From Methanosarcinaceae archaeon (lineage in GTDB: Archaea > Halobacteriota > Methanosarcinia > Methanosarcinales > Methanosarcinaceae), in contig JAUVKD010000098.1 of the NCBI GenBank assembly GCA_030596385.1, forward strand, positions 1 to 5,246: 5,246 nucleotides of DNA, given 5' to 3'. The position numbers and the translations under genes were made by a program. Of the stretch, positions 1 to 5,088 are shown piece after piece. How positions within the stretch are numbered: position 1 is the first letter of the stretch; each line of letters begins with the position of its first letter. Under the pieces are notes generated by a model, which searched no databases, was not told where the DNA came from, and worked only from the letters and a program-made list of their open reading frames with translations.

Positions 1-52
1 AAAACAAGCCAATTCGGACGCCCTGGATTTGGGACAATACAATAGAAAATAG

Positions 53-107
53 ATTATAACAAGGCTAATATACAATATTAGAAATTAGGATGTAGTTATA
101 AGGTGAT
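53..107 (+). promoter_or_regulatory. Leader of the prenyltransferase operon: weak TATA-like site, inverted repeat, Shine-Dalgarno
   Basis: A TATA-like stretch (ATTATAA, 53-59) lies about 50 nt upstream of the first gene, which would place transcription start near 80. A perfect 7-bp inverted repeat, CTAATAT-ACA-ATATTAG (65-81), overlaps that predicted start, a common position for archaeal repressor sites. AGGTGAT (101-107) matches the archaeal 16S anti-Shine-Dalgarno perfectly and decides the start codon: the in-frame GTG at 103 lies inside it, so the TTG at 112 is better placed. The repeat and Shine-Dalgarno are seen directly. The promoter assignment is inferred, and the TATA match is weak. 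Confidence 0.4.
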
Positions 108-111
108 ATAT

Positions 112-1092
112 TTGGTATCAACAGCAGAATCAAAGCCAAAAAATCCATATCTTGAAATGTTGCGACCCGAGATCGCAGATATGGACTTGGCTCTCCCGGC
201 AGCAAGTGCGCTATTAGCATCATATCTTTTAGCAGGTGCATTTCCACCGCTCATCCCATTCATAATCGCAGTTATTGGTGGTTATGCAGCAATCACAAGT
301 TCGTATGTGTTCAATGACTGCTGTGACATTGACATCGATGAGATCAATTTACCAAATCGTCCTCTTCCATCTTCTAAATTATCAAAAAATCAAGCACTAT
401 CATATGCACTTGTTCTAGCAATTATTGCATCAGCTACCGCTTTATATCTTAATCCGGAATCTTTTGTAATACTAATAATCGCAATCGTTGTCATCAGCAT
501 ATATTCATTCGTGGCAAAGAGGATGACGTTTTTGAGTTTTTTACCGGTGGGGATTGCTTACGGTCTTGTTCCCATCGGGATATGGTTAGCATTTGATCCC
601 GCAGGTATCCTGCTTAATGTACAGGATTCGGTGATGGCAGAACTTGTGACTGAAGGACAGGACACTGTAATACTACCACTTGCGGCAATATTTTTAGGAA
701 TAATGATATGTGTCACTGATTGGGGATTCACATTATCCGGCGTTGCAAGAGATGTAGAAGGCGACCGTGTTAGGGGCGCACCGACATTTCCAGTCACGTT
801 TGGTGTTCCGGCAACTTCTAAGTTTGTGACAGTTTGCTGGATTTTAGGTGTAATAGCATCACTTATCATCGGATTGACTGCACATCTTGGTCCGATTTTC
901 TTTGCAGGCGCAATGTTAGCAGGTATATGGATACTTAAACAGTCATTTAATTTTATAAAGAATCCTTTTCCTGAGCGTGGAGGTCAACTCTTTTTACAGG
1001 GTTCCAGGTACAGGGGCGTGATGTTCGGATCACTTATTGTTGACGTAGTACTTTCCACAGTATCTACAGATTATGTTTCAATTTTATGGTAA
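112..1092 (+). CDS. UbiA-superfamily polyprenyltransferase (integral membrane)
   Basis: This is a membrane prenyltransferase that transfers a polyprenyl diphosphate chain to a small acceptor. The signature motif NDxxDxxxD is present at residues 68-76 (N68, D69, D72, D76, counted from the TTG start), followed by INLPNRPLPS (N82-R83-P84). The second Mg-diphosphate motif DVEGD is at 214-218, followed by an FPVTFG segment. About nine hydrophobic helices can be seen. The INxPNRPLPS stretch resembles archaeal digeranylgeranylglyceryl phosphate synthase. However, the protein (326 aa) is longer than that enzyme (usually about 280), has an extended loop at about 158-189, and its C-terminal half recalls chlorophyll-synthase-type (ChlG/BchG) members. 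A reductase gene 15 nt downstream supports a shared lipid or quinone-like pathway. The start is TTG 112 with AGGTGAT at 101-107; GTG 103 is the alternative. The family is certain; the acceptor and chain length are not known. Confidence 0.93.
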   Translation: MVSTAESKPKNPYLEMLRPEIADMDLALPAASALLASYLLAGAFPPLIPFIIAVIGGYAAITSSYVFNDCCDIDIDEINLPNRPLPSSKLSKNQALSYALVLAIIASATALYLNPESFVILIIAIVVISIYSFVAKRMTFLSFLPVGIAYGLVPIGIWLAFDPAGILLNVQDSVMAELVTEGQDTVILPLAAIFLGIMICVTDWGFTLSGVARDVEGDRVRGAPTFPVTFGVPATSKFVTVCWILGVIASLIIGLTAHLGPIFFAGAMLAGIWILKQSFNFIKNPFPERGGQLFLQGSRYRGVMFGSLIVDVVLSTVSTDYVSILW

Positions 1093-1107
1093 CACGGGGA
1101 TATATCA

Positions 1108-2265
1108 ATGAACGCAGATATAATTGTAATAGGTGCTTCTCCTGCCGGGATCATGGCGGCAAGAAATGCATCCAAAAAGGGTGCGAATGTCATTTTAATA
1201 GACCAAAAAGAGAAGTTAGGTCACCCACCGCATCCTGCTAATACATTCTTTAGGGGGATGTTTGATAAAGCAGGTGAAAAAGTCGATCAAAAATATGTAA
1301 TACATAACCTCAAAGGCATGCACATAGTCGCACCAAATGGTGATGAGATCATTCTAAGAACCCCTGGATATTTTCTTGATCGTACAAAATTTGATGAACA
1401 TTATGCGAAAGAGATTAAAAAAGCAGGTGTGGATGTGCGTACAGGCATTGAATCATATAATGTACTCAGGATCGGCGATACGTTCTCTGTGAGCACATCA
1501 GATGGAATACTCAAATCAAATATCATAATAGCGGCTGATGGTATTAATTCAAAGACAGCAGGATTGCTTGATTTAAAACCTGTCAGGTATCCGAATGATA
1601 TAGCATGGGCAGTGGAAGCCGAGATAAAAGCAGATGGGATTGGTGATGTTGATATGTTCGAATACTATCTCGGAAGCATTGCACCTGGCTGGAAATCCAC
1701 ATATTCACCAGGCGGTGGTGATTATGCAACCCTTGGTGTATATGTCCGCAGAAATGGTACGGATGTATCATTGTTCTTTGACAACTGGCTTGAAAAGTTT
1801 AAGCGTATGAAAGGACTTGATGACATCAAGATCCTGAAAAAACATGTTGGCGGAGATCCTATTGCAACGGTTCCAAAACAGATCGTCGCTGATGGTATAA
1901 TGGTCACAGGCGGTGCGGCAGGGCAATCCGGTATCGGGTATAGTATGCGGGCAGGACAGATATGCGGGGATGTGGCTGCTGATGCTGTTGCAAAAGGAAA
2001 TGTGTCCGCAAAAGAACTTTCGCAGTATAAAAAACAGTGGAACAGTGAATTTAGAACAGAATATTATCTTGGCCGCATCGCACTTGAAACACTCCGTAAA
2101 ATGGATGACCATGAGATCGATAACATGATGAAGACATTCAAGGGGCAGGATCTGTCTTTTTTACACGGCAGTTCATTCAATCAGGCAGTGCAGGTAGGCC
2201 TATTTATGCTAAAGAAAAATCCGGCATCACTGTTGTCTTATCGTGCACTGCTCAGGAACAGGTAA
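1108..2265 (+). CDS. Geranylgeranyl-reductase-like FAD-dependent oxidoreductase (FixC/GGR family)
   Basis: A flavoprotein of the geranylgeranyl reductase/FixC family, which saturates isoprenoid double bonds in membrane lipids, chlorophyll tails or quinone chains. The N-terminal Rossmann motif is G9-A-S-P-A-G14, with D32 closing strand 2. The ADG of the FAD-binding segment is at 143-145 and the C-terminal FAD segment VTGGAAG is at 266-272. The length of 385 aa is typical. Several usual hallmarks are altered. No Cys-containing CxGG-type motif follows strand 2 (residues 37-50 are His/Pro-rich and the only Cys is 286). The substrate motif PxxYxWxFP reads PGWKSTYSP (193-201). The Asp of the usual GDAAG is Gly269. 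The start ATG has GGGGAT (1096-1101) 6 nt upstream and follows the prenyltransferase stop by 15 nt, so the two are very probably co-transcribed. The reduced substrate is unknown. The likely substrate is the prenyl product of the upstream enzyme, by inference from context. Confidence 0.88.
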   Translation: MNADIIVIGASPAGIMAARNASKKGANVILIDQKEKLGHPPHPANTFFRGMFDKAGEKVDQKYVIHNLKGMHIVAPNGDEIILRTPGYFLDRTKFDEHYAKEIKKAGVDVRTGIESYNVLRIGDTFSVSTSDGILKSNIIIAADGINSKTAGLLDLKPVRYPNDIAWAVEAEIKADGIGDVDMFEYYLGSIAPGWKSTYSPGGGDYATLGVYVRRNGTDVSLFFDNWLEKFKRMKGLDDIKILKKHVGGDPIATVPKQIVADGIMVTGGAAGQSGIGYSMRAGQICGDVAADAVAKGNVSAKELSQYKKQWNSEFRTEYYLGRIALETLRKMDDHEIDNMMKTFKGQDLSFLHGSSFNQAVQVGLFMLKKNPASLLSYRALLRNR

Positions 2266-2328
2266 TTTGCAGTTGTAGTCATTATTTGGTTATAGTTTAT
2301 TTGTAGTTTGCAGTTTATTTGAAGTTAT
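2266..2328 (+). repeat. T-rich spacer with short direct repeats between reductase and radical SAM genes
   Basis: This 63-nt spacer is strongly T/G-biased and contains two pairs of direct repeats: TTTGCAGTT at 2266-2274 and 2307-2315, and AGTTTATTTG at 2294-2303 and 2312-2321 (18-nt period). It separates two co-directional genes and could hold a weak internal promoter (TTATAGTTTATT, about 2290-2301), a transcript-processing site or a regulatory site. The repeats are seen directly; any function is a guess. Confidence 0.4.
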
Positions 2329-2343
2329 GTGACAAGTGTTAAT

Positions 2344-3477
2344 ATGAAGTACTATCTTTACAAAAACCCGATTTTCAAGGTGTATGCCGTAGTTGAGGAC
2401 GGTCGTGTCCGGATAAGGAGTTCTGGTATTGCCTCCTCCATTATGAAACCAATGGTATCAGGGATGCTCGACATATTTGACGACAAAAAGCCTGCGAAAG
2501 TGGAAGATGACAGGCTGATATTCTCAACATGGATGCCACCGATCCCGAGTACACCGTTTAGCCGTTCGGTATCAAACCAGATCAAGTGTCTGCGCGGTAA
2601 CATGGTTCCGGAACAGGTGACGATATCCATTACCGAAGAGTGCCCTAACAATTGTATCCACTGTGCACTCCCGGATACCAAAAATAAAGACCGGCTTACT
2701 CCTGAATATGTGAAAGATGTGATTGACCAGTCCCTGGACATGGGCACAACCCTGATAATATTCGATGGAGGGGAGCCACTGGTCTATGATGGGCTGGAAG
2801 CTCTGATCAGCCATGTCGACACCAATCGTGCGGTGACAGCGATGTTCACCTCAGGAGTCGGACTCACACCAGAACGCGCCAGGAGTTTGAAAGAAGCGGG
2901 ATTATACATGGTAAGTGTAAGTTTCGACAGTGCTAATGAAGTTGGGCATGATTTTATGCGTGGGCGCGAAGGTGTTTATAAGGACGCCATCAGCGCGGTT
3001 AATAATTTGATGGATGCAGGGTTGTTGGTTAACATCTATGTGGTGATATCCCCTCGCAACATCGATGAACTTGATGATTTCTACACATTGGCGCGTGATA
3101 TGGGTGTTCATGAACTCTCATTTTACGAGATCGTTCCAGCAGGAAGGTGGATAGATCACGAAACTGAGATACTTTCACCCGATGATCATCGCAAACTCGA
3201 TGATTTTGTAGTACGCACAGATACTATGGATGGACCGCGTGTGTTTTCAATTCCACACGTAATGAAGACAACAGGGTGTTTTGCGGGCAGGAAATGGCTT
3301 CATATAACTCCGCAGGGTGATGTTTTGCCTTGTGCATGCATACCGATCCCTTTTGGCAATATTCATGAGGAAACGCTTAAAAGTGTGTGGAAAAAGATCA
3401 GGAAAGATCCTGCTTACAATGCAGATTCATGTTTGATGCGGGATGCAGAGTTTCGAACGTTGCATCTTGATATATAA
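2344..3477 (+). CDS. Radical SAM enzyme with C-terminal SPASM/twitch-like region
   Basis: A radical S-adenosylmethionine enzyme, counted here from ATG 2344 (377 aa). The CxxxCxxC motif (C100, C104, C107) binds the [4Fe-4S] cluster that cleaves SAM, and DGGEP (141-145) is the usual GGEP-type SAM contact. A roughly 95-residue N-terminal extension precedes the barrel. It has no motif I recognise. After the barrel comes C312-x12-G-x4-C330, then C332 and C363, in a segment ending with an ...FGNI...SVW pattern. This matches the opening of a SPASM/twitch auxiliary-cluster domain but lacks the full CxxCx5Cx3C set. Relatives act in peptide maturation, heme and cofactor synthesis. Its position after a prenyltransferase and a reductase suggests a step on a membrane cofactor or lipid. 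It appears richer in G+C codons than the two upstream genes. GTG 2329 is an alternative start; neither start has a strong Shine-Dalgarno. The family is certain; substrate unknown. Confidence 0.92.
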   Translation: MKYYLYKNPIFKVYAVVEDGRVRIRSSGIASSIMKPMVSGMLDIFDDKKPAKVEDDRLIFSTWMPPIPSTPFSRSVSNQIKCLRGNMVPEQVTISITEECPNNCIHCALPDTKNKDRLTPEYVKDVIDQSLDMGTTLIIFDGGEPLVYDGLEALISHVDTNRAVTAMFTSGVGLTPERARSLKEAGLYMVSVSFDSANEVGHDFMRGREGVYKDAISAVNNLMDAGLLVNIYVVISPRNIDELDDFYTLARDMGVHELSFYEIVPAGRWIDHETEILSPDDHRKLDDFVVRTDTMDGPRVFSIPHVMKTTGCFAGRKWLHITPQGDVLPCACIPIPFGNIHEETLKSVWKKIRKDPAYNADSCLMRDAEFRTLHLDI

Positions 3478-3490
3478 GGGGTCAAAAGCA

Positions 3491-3586
3491 GTGAATATAA
3501 CTGCTGCCCGAAAGGGTTATGATAATCTTGAGCGGTATGAAGGCAAACTTTCACGTACCGTTCTATTGAAGAAGGAGAGCGAATAA
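3491..3586 (+). CDS. Candidate 31-residue small protein or remnant of a broken gene
   Basis: A GTG-started frame of 31 codons begins 13 nt after the radical SAM stop, with GGGGT (3478-3482) as a Shine-Dalgarno 8 nt upstream. The product is mixed-charge and soluble-looking (contains GYDNLERYEGKLSR, then a Lys/Glu-rich end). It does not match a family I can name. The spacing suggests translation at the end of the operon. The stop lies in the loop of the stem-loop at 3571-3598. In the frame shifted by two bases, sequence stays open from 3541 to 3753, and its segment just after the stem reads ERIIVLLYSAGI, so this could be the front of a frameshifted gene. It may equally be chance. Confidence 0.3.
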   Translation: MNITAARKGYDNLERYEGKLSRTVLLKKESE

Positions 3587-3598
3587 TCGTTCTTCTTT
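3571..3598 (+). terminator. Twelve-bp stem-loop at the end of the + strand gene cluster
   Basis: Bases 3571-3582 pair with 3587-3598 around the tetraloop ATAA (3583-3586). All 12 positions pair when three G-U wobbles are allowed (3571-3598, 3575-3594, 3579-3590). The 3' arm is pyrimidine-rich (TCGTTCTTCTTT) and is followed by TATT. It lies about 95 nt past the radical SAM stop, before a convergent gene, so a transcription end or 3'-stabilising structure is the simplest reading. T6 at 3649-3654 is a second possible termination site. The structure is seen directly; its function is inferred. Confidence 0.5.
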
Positions 3599-3764
3599 AT
3601 TCAGCGGGTATAATTATTAGGATAAATCCGGACATTAGCGAAAAGCTCTTTTTTATGTATGGAATGTGCCGCGCTGCACGTATGGTTTCACCATTTTCAT
3701 CCAGAACTTATTTACCATCTGTTACACAATACAATGGCGTACTTATTAATTAAATTTGTATAGT

Positions 3765-3974
3765 TTATTCATTGCTATTCAAATTATCATCATTATTTTC
3801 CCTTTTCACAACAGCACCGCGATATATGTGCCTGCGCTCATAACCGTCACTGCGGCGATGAACCGGACGTCTCTGCTGGCAGAGTTGCTTTAACATCAAT
3901 TCATCCAGATCATTATTTTCATCCACGTTATGTGAATAATCGTTATCATGATCGTCACTATCATCATTTTCCAA
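3765..3974 (-). CDS. Small Asp/Asn-rich hypothetical protein, coupled to the NIF3 gene
   Basis: I do not recognise this protein. The preferred start is TTG 3974, with GAGGT (3986-3982, overlapping the end of the NIF3 gene) 7 nt upstream, giving 69 residues. An upstream in-frame TTG at 3992 overlaps the NIF3 stop, and ATG 3896 would give a 43-residue core. The N-terminal 25 residues are highly acidic (runs of D, N, H, E). The centre (residues 27-58) is basic and looks more ordered, with QQRRPVHRRSDGYERRH. The tail is Asn/Asp-rich again. There is no signal peptide or membrane segment. The acidic-basic-acidic layout could suit a small nucleic-acid- or protein-binding adaptor, but that is speculative. 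Immediate proximity to the NIF3 gene suggests co-translation. A non-ATG start and low-complexity ends keep confidence moderate. Confidence 0.42.
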   Translation of the reverse strand: MENDDSDDHDNDYSHNVDENNDLDELMLKQLCQQRRPVHRRSDGYERRHIYRGAVVKRENNDDNLNSNE

Positions 3975-3984
3975 TACACATACC

Positions 3985-4779
3985 TCACACAATATTGATT
4001 AACGGATTGTGATCAATGAAATTCACATCTACATCAAGCATATCTAAAAGGCGCCCACATAGGTGCTGCATTGCCGGATTTTCGGTGGCGTAATGTGTCG
4101 CATCAATAAGCGAAATATCACCGCGTGCGCGTATTACATCATGTTTCAGTTCCCCGGAAACGATTGCATCAACTTCGTTATCACGTGCTATGCCAAGATA
4201 TTCAGCTTTAAAACCACTGCCACCAATTACCATCACACGTGAAATATCCCCCCTGTTACCAACATATTGTACATGTGTATCCAGTAATTTTGAAACATGT
4301 TTTGCAAATGTATCCGTGGAACACGTTGGAATTTCTCCGATTCTTCCATTTTCAAGTTTAACATTAGCATTATCGTTAACATTAGTATTAGCATTGATCT
4401 TAACGTTGAGATAATTAACATTAGCAAGGCCAAGCCGATATGCAAGCACATCGTTTACACCGCCCGGTGCTTTATCATAGTTTGTGTGCATACTGTAGAG
4501 TGAAATATTGTTGTCAATAGCAATTTTCAGGGTATTAGCAAGTGACTTTGTAATCATTGTTATTGGATGGAAAATAAGTGTATGATGTGTAATAAGCATG
4601 TCTGCACCAATTTCAGCTGTGCGATTCAGTACATAATCGGTCGGGTCAAGTGCAACCGCGATCTTTTCAATATCGTTATCAAGGTTTAGTGTAACTCCAA
4701 TCTTTCCCTTATCGAAATCTTCGGCGAGATCAGGTGGTGCGATCTGTTCAAGTACTGATACAATGTTGGATATATTCAT
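3985..4779 (-). CDS. NIF3/DUF34 (YbgI-type) dinuclear metal-centre protein
   Basis: A member of the NIF3/DUF34 family (often labelled GTP cyclohydrolase 1 type 2), whose members form hexameric toroids with two metal ions per subunit. The physiological role is unsettled. Counted from ATG 4779 (264 aa), the expected ligands are present: the THHTLIFHP motif gives H65 and H66, HTNYD gives D102, and the C-terminal HYATE gives H229 and E233. PGGVNDVLAYRLGL (about 105-118) and SGELKHD (about 208-214) are also typical. The N-terminal IAPPDLAEDFDKGKIGVTL is an archaeal version of the family's opening. An Asn-rich loop at about 119-142 is unusual and is encoded by a DNA repeat. A longer form from TTG 4809 adds ten residues that do not look like the family. 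The gene has its own TATA box and converges on the prenyltransferase cluster, so a functional link to that cluster is not implied. Confidence 0.94.
   Translation of the reverse strand: MNISNIVSVLEQIAPPDLAEDFDKGKIGVTLNLDNDIEKIAVALDPTDYVLNRTAEIGADMLITHHTLIFHPITMITKSLANTLKIAIDNNISLYSMHTNYDKAPGGVNDVLAYRLGLANVNYLNVKINANTNVNDNANVKLENGRIGEIPTCSTDTFAKHVSKLLDTHVQYVGNRGDISRVMVIGGSGFKAEYLGIARDNEVDAIVSGELKHDVIRARGDISLIDATHYATENPAMQHLCGRLLDMLDVDVNFIDHNPLINIV
4358..4424. repeat. In-frame TTAACATTAG repeats inside the NIF3 gene
   Basis: TTAACATTAG occurs at 4358-4367, 4376-4385 and 4415-4424, with offsets of 18 and 39 nt. Both offsets are multiples of three, and related fragments (TATTAGCATT, TTAACGTT) lie between the copies. 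On the coding strand each copy reads CTAATGTTAA and contributes an Ala-Asn-Val or Asn-Val-Asn type segment. The result is a low-complexity loop in an otherwise conserved protein. The pattern suggests slippage or local duplication, with selection preserving the frame. Confidence 0.75.
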
Positions 4780-4814
4780 TGTACATCCATGTTTTTGACT
4801 GAATATCAACTTAT

Positions 4815-4866
4815 CGAAATAAGGATATATTTCGTTTGATACTTCAGTTCAATCCTATTTATATAC
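4815..4866 (-). promoter_or_regulatory. NIF3 promoter: TATA box and inverted repeat over the predicted start
   Basis: Read on the - strand, GTATATAAATAGG (4866-4854) is a good archaeal TATA box. Transcription would start about 25 nt on, near 4835, leaving a leader of about 55 nt before ATG 4779. A perfect 7-bp inverted repeat, CGAAATA (4815-4821) and TATTTCG (4828-4834) with a 6-nt spacer, lies at that start, where a bound regulator would block transcription. The TATA-like core also reads TTTATATAC on the + strand, but no gene follows on that side. Sequences are seen directly; regulation is inferred. Confidence 0.5.
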
Positions 4867-5054
4867 TCCAGCTCTACTGCGGTCAGGTGTACTGTTGCAA
4901 CATTTGACTTTCAACCCATGTTCTCCAGTATCACCCCTAAATTCACCATTTTCCATCCGAAATAATCTCTTCTAACGTCCACTCCTCTCGATTTTCACTA
5001 AATTTATACTTTATTAACTTTTTTAGATGTAGAACAGAATTCAAAGCCGTGAAC
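4867..5054. other. Intergenic region without a supported gene
   Basis: No convincing coding frame is visible on either strand. A 23-codon GTG frame on the - strand (4982-4911) has its Shine-Dalgarno-like GAGAGGA almost touching the start and is probably chance. A TATA-like GTATAAATTTAG on the - strand (about 5008-4997) and a T6 run at 5019-5024 are present but tied to nothing. The left half is richer in C and G than the AT-rich right half. Confidence 0.5.
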
Positions 5055-5062
5055 TTTATATG
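5055..5062 (+). promoter_or_regulatory. Candidate TATA box upstream of the broken frame at the right edge
   Basis: TTTATATG is close to the archaeal TATA consensus. Transcription would start near 5083, just ahead of GGAGAG (5091-5096) and the ATG at 5099, which gives the usual short archaeal leader. The supporting gene is itself doubtful, so this is tentative. Confidence 0.35.
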
Positions 5063-5088
5063 ATAGTTATAGCATATAGAACAGATTA

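Noticed and set aside
1..59. Possible C-terminal end of a gene entering from the left
   Set aside because: All three forward frames are open from base 1, ending at 45, 52 and 59. None has recognisable sequence, so no frame can be preferred.
558..869. A 103-codon - strand frame inside the prenyltransferase gene
   Set aside because: It is antisense to conserved UbiA motifs and is explained as a shadow of the real gene.
2358..2747. A 129-codon - strand frame inside the radical SAM gene
   Set aside because: It is antisense to the CxxxCxxC region of a clear radical SAM protein and has no start signal or family features.
3682..3694. Short hairpin ATGGT-TTC-ACCAT
   Set aside because: A 5-bp stem is too short to support a function in AT-rich intergenic sequence.
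3541..3753. A 70-codon open frame after the small + strand frame
   Set aside because: There is no start codon before ATG 3655 and the later part looks non-coding. It is kept only as a possible second half of a frameshifted gene.
4358..4424. Three copies of a short repeat as a possible CRISPR array
   Set aside because: The repeats are only 10 bp, unevenly spaced and lie inside a coding gene in frame.
4911..4982. A 23-codon GTG frame on the - strand upstream of the NIF3 promoter
   Set aside because: The Shine-Dalgarno-like GAGAGGA is almost adjacent to the start, and the product resembles nothing known.
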